In this document: piece after piece, positions 32,026 through 45,460 of the stretch
Position numbering within the stretch: the stretch's first letter is position 1
How the letters are laid out: every line of letters begins with the position of its first letter
From: Aquila chrysaetos chrysaetos
Taxonomy: Eukaryota > Chordata > Aves > Accipitriformes > Accipitridae
NCBI RefSeq assembly: GCF_900496995.4
Contig: NC_054457.1
Span: 1,240,001 to 1,304,000, forward strand
Direction: 5' to 3'
Length of the DNA: 64,000 bases
Translations under genes and position numbers: made by a program
The notes under the pieces: generated by a model
What the model saw: the letters and a program-made list of their open reading frames with translations, nothing else
What the model was told of the DNA's origin: nothing
Databases searched by the model: none

Positions 32026-35000
32026 CCTCAGCAGCACTAGGAGAGAGCCAGTGAGCCTGATAAATATAGCATCGAAAAACTTGGCTTGAGAAAAGTTCCC
32101 CAAAATACTTTTTTATACCTGGGAGGAAAAGGAAAGAAAGTGTAAAAGAGTGCTTGTATTGCTTGTTCAATTATATGAACTGCTGTCTTGCTGATGGCCA
32201 CTTACTTTTGCATAATTATCTTTCTTTTTAAATGTACTAAATTGTTGCAAGTTAGCTTTGAATAGGGCAGAAGAAGCTTTCCTTTCCTCTTGAATCCATC
32301 TACCGTTAGTTAAACTATAACTTCAAGCCAGGACATTGATACCTGTCCACCTCAAAGCCTCATGCTAGTATACTAACAGTAACGTGTGGCAAATGACCAT
32401 CAGATTGCTTTCCCATGCTGATGCAGGTAGTTGCAGGACTAGCTACAAAACACAGCCTACCTTTTGGGCCTCCCCAAAATCTGCCTCCTGCAGCTGCCAG
32501 AGGTGGTCTGATGCTCACAGTGATAAGCTATGTCACTGAAACCAGGATTAGACCTTCAGGACTCCAATGACTTCCCCAGGGAGGAGAGAGAAAAAGGGAT
32601 TAGCAGCTAAAGTATTGCCATTCGCAAATTAAAATGGAAGTTAGAAATAAAAACTTAGTGTAGAAACCCAGCTGATGACTGGTAGTAGAAATACATCCAG
32701 CAGTGTAAGAGGGTGGCCCTGGCGTGGTCCAGGAATCTCCAAACAACGCTGATGCATCTGCAAGGGAGGCCATTGGCTGCAGCAAGGAATGAGAGAAGCT
32801 GCACACCATATCAATATTTTCACATGCATAGACAGTAAGTCAAGAACTGTCTGGTTTATGTCATCTATGGAAGATAAAATAAATATCTTTCTGCTCTTGC
32901 TGAGATGCAACAAATGACATCTGAGCTTTCCGTATTTAACACGGAATATGTCACACTGATGAATTGGCCATCTGTATCAGGGTGTCCTACTTTGGTAGGC
33001 ATGATCTTTTCTCACTAAATGTTTTCCCTAATGTTTACTTAGGCACCAGCTTAATTCTCTTTGCCAAAGGATAAAACAATGATTTTACTTAATAGCTATT
33101 TACTACATAGTAACTCCTTCACAGAGAAATTAAAAAAAAAATAATAATCCTTAAATAAATCCCCCAAAACTAAAACTAGTCTCATTGTTCATATCCTACA
33201 TTGTGGAGCAGCAAATACAACTCTTGTGCTTTTGCAGAACAAACATGAGCAGATGACGCTTAAGCTTTTACTAGCCTTAAGCGTCAAAATGTACGTGTAG
33301 CTGAAATCCAGCAAGGTGATCTCTTACTGCTTACAGTAGGAGAGCAGGACCAGGCACTAAGCCAAAGCAAAGAAAGCACTCCCTATCCTGGAAGCATAGT
33401 CCCATTCTGAAACACAGCTCTGTAAAAAACAAATTTAGGACTTTCCCTCTTCTTTAAATCAAATGGGCTCTGTTTTCCTAGCTGCAAACTCAGCCTGGAA
33501 CTGGAGAACCAACTTGGCACTTCACCATCAGTCATAAACATCCTACAGCCAAAACCAAAGCGTTACTTACATCTGCACAACCCCAGGTTCATAAATTGGC
33601 CTCAACTATAAATGTCATGTTTGAATATGTGTTCACTAATCATTGTTAATATAAGGTTAATACAAGGTGCTAAAGTGTTTCTAACATCCTGTTTTCTGAC
33701 AGAAGCTATTTCTGATGCTTCACAAGGCCACATTGCTCTCAGCTATACCACTGCAACTGAACTAAAAACTTCAGCAAATAATTTTTATGATGGTGTACTC
33801 ACAGCTGACAGTAGCAGGGACTTAATTTTTCCATTAACATCAGGAAATATGGCATGGAATATACAGGAGGACCAAAACAGTCTAAGAAAAAAGATGCCAT
33901 TTTTACCACCTTCCATTAGCAAGACCATATTGGAAAAATACTGTAGCACAGAGGTAATTTTCAAATTTGAAAATGCATAGATAGATAAAACTACTTCAAA
34001 GTAGACTTTTTTTACTATGTCTCTTTAGCACAGCTGACAAAAATTTTTTAAAAAATCAAAATTCATAATTCTGCTCCATCTTCCAGTTTCCCTTCCACAG
34101 GATTGTTCTTGATTTGGGCAGTTGGCCGGCTCAGAGCCTGATTGATAGGTTACTCCAGTTAGGAATAAAGCATCTTCGATGCAGTTTGGTTTATTTACAA
34201 AATTATACAGTCCTGCTTCTTTGAGCACGGTATAAATCAAACAGCTGGAGACAGTTTCTTTAAATACAGTTCTTTCTGCCAGCACCTGACCCACAAGCCC
34301 TTTTGCGAGGCTTCTCCTACCAGTTTGTAGTCCTTCACTAAGGATTGAAAATCCCACCATAAAAGCTTTCCATAAACTCACACAGCTGAACAGATGCTGT
34401 TAAAGGGTGCAACTATTTAAGTGTTTCTTTTCCCCCACATGTCCATGGAAAGAAGAGCTAATCCTCCTTTCTTCACTTAAAAGAGTTCAGGTGTATTAAA
34501 ATAATTCCTTTTCAGTTCTGTGATTAAATTTATCTTTTCAACTCCAGTTTGGTATGCTCAGAAGTTATTTAACTAGCTTAATATAACTTCTCAAAAGAAA
34601 TTTCTTGGCAGGGGGAACAGCCATATACAACACTCTTCCGACAAATGCAAAGACGTAAGTCAACTTTTCCCTCTGAGTGCACATTTCAGCTGGAGAGAAA
34701 TTTGCCTTGTGAGGGTAGAGCTGGTAGGCAGCTGGTTGTGTATTAACAACTGAGAGGGAAAACATTCAAAAAGGGAAGGATGTCTACCAGCCTAGACAGA
34801 ATATTAATGTCAACAGCCAACCACCAGTAGGGCTATTATTACTTTAATACAATCCAAAGATTATGAAGGAACATTTATGTTTGGTCATTTCCTGCTGCCT
34901 AAGTGATTCTGGGTCCTTGGTAATTGTATTTCAGCTGTTTCCAGCATCCATTATTACCTGCAAAACTCCAGAGGCTTTGCATATTCATGCAGTCTCTACT

Positions 35001-38000
35001 TAATACCAAGACATTAAGTAATGGTTTTACCATTACTGTATTTCATTTCAGTAACTAGCCCTTTTTTTCATCCTCTCTGCCAGGTAGCTATTCAGCTGCA
35101 ATTTATATCATAAAAAGGGCCACTGCCTTCGGAACAGCACTAGGTAGATAAATATCCCAGGAAAATTAGGGTGTCTCAATCAGAATGGAGAGAGCTCCAT
35201 CCTACACCTGAGAGATAATGGGCTGCATATGGACAAAGTACATCACCCACATTAAAACTAAATAAAAGTGAGTAGTAAATAAGTAGAATGTGTTAAAAAG
35301 GAAAAAAAAAAAGTAACCAAACAGCTTTGCAATGTGTGGCTGAAGCATAGAAGAGAAAAGCAGGAATGCATCAGGAATCCAAAAATCACTTTCCAAGCAA
35401 TGGTTGTTTTCAGATTACAAGTCAGAACATGATTTTTGTTTTTCAACAGCCACACTCAATCACTGCTTAATCACAGCCCAGGCAGCATGATGGTATTTAA
35501 AAATTCTGCCAGTCCAAACTAAAGCACAGCTTAAAAAACAGCAGGCTTGAAGAGCATCAAAGTGTGTTTGATGCCTATAGATTGGATTAGCTATTTTTTG
35601 TTTACCTTACCTTCTTACTGTAGCAAACAGGTCAGTTCCAATGCAACTATTCTTTAATCACCCTGTAAGGCTTCTATAGGCAACCTCAAACTAAAGCTGT
35701 TTTGGTTTGTGGTTTTTTCTTTGTCTGGGTTTTTTGTTTTTTTTTCCTTAAAAGTGTTAAATAGCTAGAATTAGCTGTGCATGTTATTTACAACATTTCA
35801 GTTAGCCGCACATTAGATGTGGTTCCCAGGATTTATCTTTTTTTCAACAACACGGCAACTCCAGAGCTAGATTTACTGAGTTATGGTTCCACCTTTCACC
35901 TTGTCTGCTGTAACTGGGGGTTGCCTATTGAAAAGGGCATCCTCAAACAATCTGCTCCTGTTGTTTCCCTTGCACCCCATGGGGTGATTTGGATCAACAA
36001 GCTGATTTGATAGAAAACTAATCCACAAAAGCAAAATTATGTATTTCCGTAAAATCAGCTGGCAGCTACATGAGACTAACAGCAAAGGTGGTGGGAGTGT
36101 ACTGCTGGGCAGTGTACAGCAGGACCCCCTTTGGCAGCTGTCTGCAGTTGCCCCACATGGGGTGTAACCCAAACCCTGCTGGGAGAACAGACCATCATTC
36201 TTCAGTTGCTCATGACTCTTCAGTGCAGGCATCAGTACAGCAGAGTACTGAAAGCTACAGGAGATATGTTGCATTAGAAAACACAGTTTGGGATTATCAC
36301 CCTGCTTTTTCTTTGATGCAGGTGTCATTCATGAAAAATGCTGCACAATAAGATTTTATTTATTCTAAATAACTTATTTTATTATTACATGACAACTACC
36401 AGAGCTGCAATGCTCCATATTGACAGGGAAGTGAGGGACCTTGTACTTTGAAACAACTGGATGTTAATTGTTACCAGTTAAGTCATCTGTAGTACTTCTT
36501 GTCCGGCTTTCAGATATTCCCATCACCTCAGGAGAATGCAACAGGAAAAACTAAGTATAGATGGCAGGTATAAAACCAATCTTTTTCAAACTTAAACGAA
36601 CAGGCATCAGAAAAGCACGTCAAGAAAGACTTTTTAAGAGTGAGCCCGCAGTGGAAAGTCCAGGAAACTGGAAAACGCAGGAATTGGCTTATAGGAAACA
36701 AACTGGGTTCATCTATATCAAGAACTTAAGGAGCTTGGTAAGAAGCATCCTGTTTTGATTTGTGAAGTGGGGTCATAGTGAAAATTGAAATATCTTCTTG
36801 CATCATCACCAAAACATGAAGCAATGAGCACTCACACTCTCTGCATAAAATTTGCTTCTCTATCATCGCATTCATGCGTAAACATACTTTAAAATCAGTG
36901 CCTGTAGAAACACAAAAAGGAAGTGAATCCCACTGACTGCAAAGTGAGCTAGCTCACTAGCCCACAAAGCCCTCTGGCATTTAAAAGCTTAATAGTATTT
37001 ATGAAATACTTGAAGCTTTACATTCTTAATCAGCAAAACTGTACACTAATACTAGCTGTTAGCTGTTCTTAATTGGAATTTTTCTTCAAAATGGAAATAA
37101 AATTAGCAATAAGGATTATAAGTGACCTTTCAGAAGTCATACAAATGCCAGCTGATTTCCAGGAAACTCAACAGTTCCTAAGCCTGAATTTTGGCTCCTA
37201 TAGTATAATTAAAAGTATATTTCAGAACACAAAAATAGACATTAATCAAGATAAAGAAAAATAATTTTTTTTTTTGCATTAAGAGAAAACTGGGATACCT
37301 GATCTGACTGTAAATGAGCAGATTTTCCTATTTGGGAGATGCATTGCTTTTAGCCTGAAAACTGCAGATTTGAATCATGCCTGAGCTGCAGGTACAGGGG
37401 TTTTAGTTTCATTCTCTCACCCTTATTTCCTTAGTAACCACATGGGACAGCTAATCAGTTTCCTCTCCACCCACCTGCACTAAAGCTTTGGTAACCAGTA
37501 GATGATTTTGATCATATTTGCCAGAAATAGATTTCAAAAGTTATTAGATTCCAACAGGCAGTCTGGAGACTATATGGCCTGGCTGAGCATAGTCATGTCC
37601 ATTTACTTGGTCCCCCAGGAACCAAGATACTAAATTTGGCTTGTCCAGCAAGTTAGTAGCAATGACAAATCTATTATACAGCACATGACTTAAGAACAGA
37701 AAGGAGATGGAGGGTGGGAAGACCGAAGATGCTATGGTATGAGCAAGGGTAGGAAATGCCAGAAGAAAGGACGAAGTTGAGGGAACTGTGGTATGGCTGG
37801 ACAAGACATCATCATGGGAAATCAGTTGTCATAGTTCTACTGTTCACAAAATAAATTAACAAATGCACTTCCTAGGTAAATGTTATCTGCCTGCTTTAAG
37901 CATCCAGGCAAAACATTAAGGGAAATACCTAGTTCATTTTACTGGAATGAAAAAAAACTGAGAAACCAAATGCCCACTGGAAGTGGAGTAACAGGCCGCA

Positions 38001-39360
38001 AGCGAGCAACAGCATTTTACTGTTCCACAGGGTTTCCACATGAGGACAAGGCTTCACAGTAGTTAAAAAAATGGCAGCATCAAGCATCCCTTGCCCATAC
38101 AAACACTTGCAGTCCTCTATTAACCTCTTCTCAGTTTCTGTAACAAGTTTAAAACTGACACTCTTTAAAGTCAAACTTACCTCCCAAGCAAGCCTCTCTG
38201 GGACTCAGAACTGTTTGCAGACTCTACCACATTCTTCTAACACAGCCTGAACAGCCTCATTTCTACTCCCTTTGTATTCAATGTGGAGGTGCCCTCCCCA
38301 GAAAATTGTTTCTCCAGCTCAACTTTTCAAGTGCATACTGCACAGTAAATAATGCATATGAAGTTTCTAGCTAAAGACTAGAATAAAGGTAATCTCTGGT
38401 GTGACAAAAGTAACCTATCATAAGACATCCACTACAGAAAGTATACTACTACCTGCTGAAGAAGTTATGCTTCCATGCTTTGAGCATGAATAGAAAAAGC
38501 TTTAGCTGGAGCGAGAGATCAGGAGGCCAAGTTGGCTGTAAGTACCTTTATAAAGTACACGTTTGCATTCCAATATGGTATACATCAATGGCTGAACATT
38601 TTCACTACAGTGAATGCAGTCTTAAATCAAAGCTAAGTGGTCAAAGTACACTCACTGATCTTTAGAAGATGTGGGTGAGGCAGAGACACACCTTGTGTTA
38701 CAACATGACCCGGCACTTCACAGCTGCTGCATAAGCTATTACTATATGAGACTTCAAGACCAAGTCTGTCACAGTCTTGTAACATTCTCTTTCGGAAATA
38801 TCCAAAGTGGCATAATTTTTGAAGGTGTGATTTGTGCTAGTGCTGTTTTCATGAAGATGCTAGTAACTTGTAATCTCTGGAAAAAAAATTATGTTTTTCA
38901 TTTGTACTCTACGGTTTACTGTGACAATCTCCCAATCCATGCTCAATACACATTTGGTTTGAGAAATACTCTGCTGCAGTAATTTCAAGAAGTTGATTAG
39001 TTTAAGAACAATGCTCCCCCTTGAAATGGGGGAAAGACAAGTACATTGCTAAGACTGAAATAAACAGTGTTTAATAAACCCCCAAACACTGACATTCAGC
39101 AGACACTTTCTAGACCACCTTAGTAACTTCCCATAGTCATCCTACTACATCACACTGAACTTTCCTCTTTCCTGAACTGATAGCACCTCTCCAATAAGCA
39201 TAGCCAGGTCAAAACTGCACAGTTTCCTCCCCATTACAGTCTGTAAATACCCAGTGTATAACTAGAAAAGCCTTGTCACCACAGATTATCAAGTTTGCTA
39301 TGATTTAAAGCATCATTTGCAAAATATGAGCTTAAACATACATTCTCATTTCAGTACAAA
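32026..39360. other. Intergenic between GOLPH3 and MTMR12
   Basis: About 7.3 kb with no convincing exon, transposon or RNA gene. Open frames (for example 33612-33980 plus, 34025-34381 minus, 35873-36328 minus) show no known motif and low-complexity or chance composition. A perfect hairpin is listed separately. Confidence 0.5.
33254..33286. repeat. Perfect 11-bp inverted repeat (hairpin)
   Basis: TGACGCTTAAG (33254-33264) and CTTAAGCGTCA (33276-33286) are exact reverse complements around an 11-base loop. No miRNA-length stem or poly-T terminator follows. Function unknown. Confidence 0.7.
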
Positions 39361-41607
39361 TATGTCAAAGTATATTTTATTGACACTCTCCAAACAGCCC
39401 ACTAGAGAGAAATAACAGTATTAACAAAAAAAACAACAAAAACCCAACAAACCAACAACCTGTAAAGCTTCTAGCTTGCATTCAGTGTAAAAACTCGGAG
39501 ATATAATATTTTTACTCCAAGCTTCTGTTTAAGTACATTTCCAATCCCACAGAGCAGAAAACCAATAACAATGGTATTTACTCTACATTAGAAGTGTTCC
39601 CATGTTCAATTCCATATATATGTTTCTCCTCTATATAAACTTCTGATAACTTAGGTACAAATAAGATGTCCAACATCTGTTCTTTAATATAAATATGTAA
39701 TCTTCATGACTGAAACAACACAACAGTTTGATCAAAAATATAGAGAAATCAATTTAATATTTTAATATTTTTTCTAATGGAAGTGTTTAAAAAACCCTTG
39801 AATGATAGAATGATAGGCATCTCTTCCCCATAAAAATGCATCACTCATTCAACATGCAAAGTATTATTGCATACATGAGTCACTTGAATTACAATAATAA
39901 ACTCTGAAGGACATGTATGGACAGCCCATTCTAGCAAGTGCTAGCTGTAAGATCATATGTATCACAGAAGAAAGCGTAAGTACCAGTGCATTTTTAAATA
40001 AAATGCTACAAACTCAAGTATTGTCCTCACACTACTAAGACTTAAGGCAATCAAGAGTCAAGAAGCTTCAGTTTGGCAGAGTTGCATTAAGCTCTCCCCT
40101 TTGCCCCATTAATACATTTATTTTAACATATTAATTTATTTTGAGGTCTGCTGATAAATTTTTGCTATACATATTAACTACAATTCAGTGTGAAGTGACC
40201 CATTTTAATATACCTGACTACATTGAGCTGATCTAATTTAAGCACCAGTTTCTCCACCATCTGAATTTTCCAGCATGGATTTCTAAATTGGTATGAAAAT
40301 AGAGAAAATATTCAGTGTCCACCCTCTCACTGTAACCGATCTTATGACTTGCATCCACTCTTGGGGTATTCTAGAATTTAAGGGTTCAAAATAGATTTGA
40401 CAGTCAAATAATATTCAACTTTAAAAAGGATGATTATTTGCAGTAAAAATACTTTGTGTATGTTTATACATACAGTAGATCGAAGTCAACAGGCATTTTT
40501 TGATGGCTTTTTTCACTGAGGTACTGTTATAACATCCAGCAACAGGATGCAAGTGTTCATATGGTATGAATGCCACATTCATAAGCTGTACCACCAACTC
40601 ATGACAAGTGGCAACAGACTGCAAATCCAGCTTCACTGTAGGATTACAGAAAAAAGTCTTCCCTTCTATGTGGAGGGTTTCAGTGCAAGCTACAGAAAGC
40701 TTCAAAGGCAACTGGCATAAATGGGGAAGTCAGAATGAAAATCTCACTCTATTAAAAGGAGAAAAAATACTCATGGCAAATTAGAGTCTCACAGTCAGGC
40801 CATTTCTTACAATTAACAGCAAACATTTAGGACTTAATATTCCAAGGCAGCAAGGGCATATAGCACAGCAGCCACACAATAAGACTTGAAATATGTGGTT
40901 AGGCTCTTGCATCTGATCCTTAAGATAAGCACATGCACAGGCTTAGAGCAGCCAAGCTGCTATTATGATACCATGCAGGGTGAAGTTCTGCAAGCCAAAA
41001 GATTAACACTGTCAGAAAAGATGAGGTTGACAAACACATGACTTCAGTTGATGCCACAGTAGACAGAAAACCCTTGGTGACCACAAGTTTATTCCTCAGC
41101 TGTAAAAAGCTTATTTTTAAATGCACATTTAGTTGCACCTTCCCCTGTTTATTTTACATGGGGGGAGAATGCAGATGCATTAACAGTTCCTAGTCACAGT
41201 ACTTCCAATCTTAGTATTCTTAACATAAGGGGAAGAGAGTTTATGTTAAAATAGTGATTGTTGCTGTATGTATTTAGTATTCCACCTTTACATTAGAAAA
41301 GAATGTGGTGTTTGTTTTTTTTTTAACAAAGTTTCCATATGGCTACTCCAGCCTAGACTTCTGTTTTTATTACACCTATGCTAAAAATGTGTTTCTGCAA
41401 TAAATACTGTTAAGAGTGAAATGGAAGTTCAAAATATGCTCAGTTAATCATGGCAAATAGTTCTTTCCAACCAAGTTTCTTTCTTTAACCTAACAAACCC
41501 ATTAAACAGGCTGCAGATGCTTGATCGAGTTCCTTATATTAGGATACAGCACAACATTTAAAACTCAGCTTAGCCACATACAATTCATACTTTAATTTAT
41601 ATACACT
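39361..41607 (-). other. MTMR12: Probable MTMR12 3' UTR
   Basis: AT-rich sequence downstream of the MTMR12 stop codon. Minus-strand AATAAA signals occur near 40117 and 39375. The extent is a guess based on the usual length of about 2 kb; transcription of this copy is unproven. Confidence 0.35.
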
Positions 41608-42183
41608 TTATGACATATCACCACTTAGATCAACAAATTCATCATCCCTCTTGACCAAGTCATCTTCATCTTCCAAGTCTTTCCAGGTGCTAGTGTGTAA
41701 AGCTGGTTTGATAGACTGTCTCTGAAGTAAAGCAAATGGAAACAAGGATGACAAACAGGCAGAATTTCTCAGCATTGGAACAGCATGTATGTCTCCGGAA
41801 ATAGCTTGACTATGTTCTTCATTCATTTTCACCTGCAAGCTTTGCACTTTCTCCATCAAGTCCAAAATCTTGGCAGCTGTGGCTATTGTACCACCACCAT
41901 GAAGCTGGGCCTCAGGAATCCATCGTAAATACCGTTGTGCCCAGACTTTGATTTCAGGGCCATCGATGCAAGGTAACAAAAGACCATGATAGTCAACAGG
42001 TTTACTATGCCAGCTATGATAAAATTCCCTGAAGCTATTAGGGGGTTCATCTGAAGAATTTATGAACTTGCCAATTCTTTTACGCAGAATGTTTTTAATT
42101 AAATGATCTGTTTCCTACCTGAAAAATCCTCTCTTCAGGGAAGATTTTGTTTGTGTCAATGGTAAAGAAAGTTGCCATAGATG
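41608..42183 (-). pseudogene. MTMR12: MTMR12 last coding exon, with premature stop
   Basis: MTMR12 is a catalytically dead myotubularin (3-PAP) that partners MTM1/MTMR2. This exon follows a polypyrimidine acceptor ending AAAG at 42184. It reads QLSLPLTQTKSSLKRGFFR, then TAG at 42117-42115, then ETDHLIKNILRKRIGKFINS, REFYHSWHSKP, GPEIKVWAQRYLRWIPEAQ, LSSLFPFALLQRQS, and DEFVDLSGDMS with stop at 41608. In remembered human MTMR12 the TAG position is Glu (FFREETDHL), so it is a GAG-to-TAG change. The frame is otherwise open for 169 codons after it. If transcribed, the loss is in the last exon, so decay of the mRNA would not be expected. Confidence 0.88.
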
Positions 42184-42828
42184 CTTTAAGAGGAAAGAAA
42201 AGAAAAATATACTGAGATAAATATTGATGGGACTTTAGAAAACATCTTAAAAGAAGAAAAACATAACTTGTATTCAGAAAATACTTACAAGCAACAAAGT
42301 CACTTAAACACAGCCACTGCTTTGTTATATAGTCTAAAACTGTTACTCTTCAATAGCTAATACACCAAATACTTCACACAGCATAATTAGTATTCCAAGA
42401 TACCTTCCCTGCACTGTAACTATAGCAATGAAGTAACGATGAATAAAGTATTTTTCTTTGAAAAAGAAGAATTCTTTGCACGCATTCAAGTATTACAGAT
42501 TTCCATGTTTAGTTTAAGCTAGCCACACAAGTGAAGGAGCACTTGATTTAGAAGTTTTTATCCAATGGTTCCTCATTACTTTCTACCACATAAGAGTTCC
42601 CTGATTAATGCTGTAGATCATACTGACAGTGTCTCACCTGAGAATGCTTTGTACAGAACAGAATTTAACCAACAAAACAGGGAGATTATAATCAAAAAAG
42701 GCTACCCCAAACAAAACTTTTCTTACTGAATTTGTGCTACTTTCCAGTAATGAGGTGGTCCACTCATAATCCTCCATACCCTGGACAGGTTGGGGTTTTC
42801 TTGTTGTTGGTTCCCCCTCCACCCACCC
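42184..42828. other. MTMR12 intron, no feature
   Basis: Intronic sequence between the last exon and a CR1. Nothing further recognised. Confidence 0.5.
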
Positions 42829-43319
42829 CTCAGTACAGGAAAGACATGGACCTGTTGGAGCAGGTCCAGAGGAGGGCCATGAAGATGATCAGAGGGATGG
42901 AACACCTCTCCTGTGATGAAAGGCTGAGAGAGTTGGGGTTGTTCAGCCTGGAGAAGAGAAGGCTCCGAGGAGACCTTATTGCAGCCTTCCAGTACTTAAA
43001 GGGGGCTTATGAGAAAGATGGGGACAAACTTTTTAGTAGGGCCTGTAGTGATAGGACAAGGGGTAATGGTTATAAACTAGAAGAGGGTAGATTTAGACTA
43101 GATATAAAGGAAGAAATTTTTTATGATGAGGGTGGTGAAACACTGGAACAGGTTGCCCAGAGAGGTGGTAGATGCCCCATCCCTGGAAACATTCAAGGTC
43201 AGGCTGGACGGGGCTCTGAGCAACCTGACCTAGTTGAAGATGTCCCTGCTGATTGCAAGGGGGTTGGACTAGATGACCTCTAAAGGTCCCTTCCAACCCA
43301 AACCATTCTATGATTCTAA
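42829..43319 (+). mobile_element. CR1 LINE 3' end
   Basis: Plus-strand, 5'-truncated CR1. It encodes [20 protein letters not shown] and [20 protein letters not shown]. It ends with the 3' UTR motif AAGGTCCCTTCCAACCC and ATTCTATGATTCTA. It lies in an MTMR12 intron, antisense to the gene. Confidence 0.93.
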
Positions 43320-43443
43320 AAATGCATGCACACACCCCAATTACACTCAAGACAAAATTAGGGAAGCAATTATAAGCTTGCTACGTATTTCAGTTAGGTA
43401 CTCCATAGAACAACAAAATAAACTCACTTCAAACATGTCAGTG

Positions 43444-43889
43444 TGAGGAGATTGAAGTAGACGGACGCCTGTAATCTTGAGAGCAGACAACAGACGACCC
43501 TTTATTGCTAAAACACACACATACTTATAGTCACATATTCTGCAAAGTCACTGTACACGTGCACAAGCATAAAATATGATTGGTTATATCAACACTGTAC
43601 ACGCGCATAAACATAAGATATAATTGGCTAGACTAACTCTGTACACGCGCATAAACATAGGACATAATTGGTTATACCAATTAAAACACGCGAAACTTGT
43701 CTCAGTCTAATTGGTCAAGATAAACTGCCGAATTGAGGTTCTTTGTGCCAAGTTCCCTTTATCGTGGAATGCGCACCTGTGTTCTTCTAATTGGTATCTT
43801 TCTTTTTTTGTCTTCTTGTTTATTCTGTTCAAGGTCTTCTAAAGGCATCTGGAATGCTCTTGTGACCGTTAGCTAAATATGTTCCCACA
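43444..43889 (-). mobile_element. Solo ERVK LTR
   Basis: 446 bp with an exact 6-bp target duplication TCAGTG (43438-43443 and 43890-43895), as expected for class II. It is related to 18589-19031 over U3, but with a different U5 end. U3 has a direct repeat around ctgtacacgcgcataaacat (two near-exact copies about 50 bp apart, 43597 and 43648), each beside an ATTGG box. It sits in an MTMR12 intron in the same orientation as the gene. Confidence 0.9.
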
Positions 43890-44215
43890 TCAGTGGAACT
43901 CACCTGGATGGTAAGTCCCATGAGGAAGTTACTACATTTGCACAAAAGTACGAAGAAAAAAAAAACAACCCCACGCAAACAAAAAAAACTTCAAAAAAGT
44001 TCACAGCTATGCACAGTAGCTGTAAAACAGTGATTTATAACTGAGGTGGGTGCAAATTGCATTCTTAACACCCAGGTGAGTCTGAGGTGTACATGTATTT
44101 TGTCAGTTAAAACTTTGCACCAATGATTCCACTGTAAGTACATTTGAAGTATGACTGAGTTGTGCAAAATATATTTATCATTTCAAAAATACAAGTTAAG
44201 CAGCATATATCTTAC

Positions 44216-44377
44216 TCTGAATCGTGCAGTTTTCCATTGACTTTTATCTGGTTTTGGCTTCTCTGCATAAAGAGGGCTGTTCAGGAAATCCTGGGCCTTG
44301 GGGTCAAACTGCACAGACCAGTCCCACACAGTAAGAAATCTGAAAGGACCGCTTTGTGTCTTGAGGCTTTCACCAGT
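44216..44377 (-). pseudogene. MTMR12: MTMR12 exon
   Basis: 162 bp, phase 0 at both ends, acceptor TTGGCAG and donor GTAAGA. It encodes GESLKTQSGPFRFLTVWDWS, then VQFDPKAQDFLNSPLYAEKP. The block TVWDWSVQF and the flanking PLYxEKPK match remembered human MTMR12 and follow the phosphatase-like domain. No lesion seen in this exon. Confidence 0.9.
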
Positions 44378-45292
44378 CTGCCAAAACAAACAGGTCACAG
44401 TTAAGACTGCTAGAAAGGAATTCTGACCCAGTCAAGGTAAAATTAAAAAACTGGTTTTTCATAGAAGAGGCCACAGAGTTGCAATGATACTCATGATTTC
44501 TATTTATTCAATAGTCGAACAACATTATTAGATGTGAGTACAGACATGAAGGCTATCTATATAGTATTCTCTGTAACTTCAGACAGTATTTCATTTCAAC
44601 AGTGCAATTAGCACCAAAAATGCCTTTCACAGTTGAAAATGAGATTAAATAATCTGAGGAAAAAACCCAAAGTTTTGAAAATCAGGCAGTAGATTGACAC
44701 TTGAATTCTTCAAACGCAGGGGGCAGGATTGTAGAATAAACCTCTCCAAACTTCAAAAGTTAATGCAGTTATGCAGTGCTACCAGTTTAAATTTTATGAT
44801 CAGCACTTTATATGCAAGACTGATCTTCACTATTTTTTTTAGACTGCACAGCCTTGCAGAGGATACTCCCATTGCTTCCAGCTTCTTAGGCTAGAGAAAA
44901 GCATGAACCAAATGTAAATCAACGTTCAGGAAATGTTGATTTTGGAATAAACGGAATATACTATACAAGAATTTTGTAGATAACTTATTATGCAGGACAG
45001 CAGGATATTCTTAAATTAAGGAGCTCCATTTTCATTGAAGAGCAATAAACATGAACCTATAGCCACACATTAGAAGTAATATATTCCTGAATTATTTTCC
45101 TTTTGTCATCATAAACTCCAAAGACCTGAACTTGACTCCTTATACCCAAAGTTGCACTCATTCACCCTTCAAGGTATCGCCCTTCAAATAAGCATGGAAA
45201 AAACATGCTTCTAGGGCTTTTTTGAGTGTTCCTTGCTTGTTGGTCAAACCTGTTCTCCAACACATTGCATCTACAAATTAACAAACCCTTAC

Positions 45293-45460
45293 CATATTAG
45301 TGTCTTTTTGATGTTGCGAGTTGAAGAAGAAAGTGCTAAAAATAGGCACATAGAGGCTGTCTGACAAGACAGTTAAGTAAGTTTCTGTGAACTCAAATGC
45401 TGGAGGATACTGTTGTACCAACTGCCAAACACAATTTAGCAAGAGCAGAAAAACAGGAGC
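45293..45460 (-). pseudogene. MTMR12: MTMR12 exon
   Basis: 168 bp, phase 0 at both ends, acceptor TTATTTAG and donor GTAAGG. It reads APVFLLLLNCVWQLVQQYPP, AFEFTETYLTVLSDSLYVPI, FSTFFFNSQHQKDTNM. It belongs to the end of the myotubularin phosphatase-like domain. No damage seen. Confidence 0.92.

Noticed and set aside
35873..36328. 151-codon minus-strand frame
   Set aside because: No recognised motif, no splice or promoter context, composition like random intergenic sequence.
42096..42183. Alternative reading MATFFTIDTNKIFPEERIFQ with a GTAGGA donor as a separate exon
   Set aside because: The other frame (QLSLPLTQTKSSLKRGFFR) matches MTMR12 and continues into its last exon, so the apparent donor is chance.
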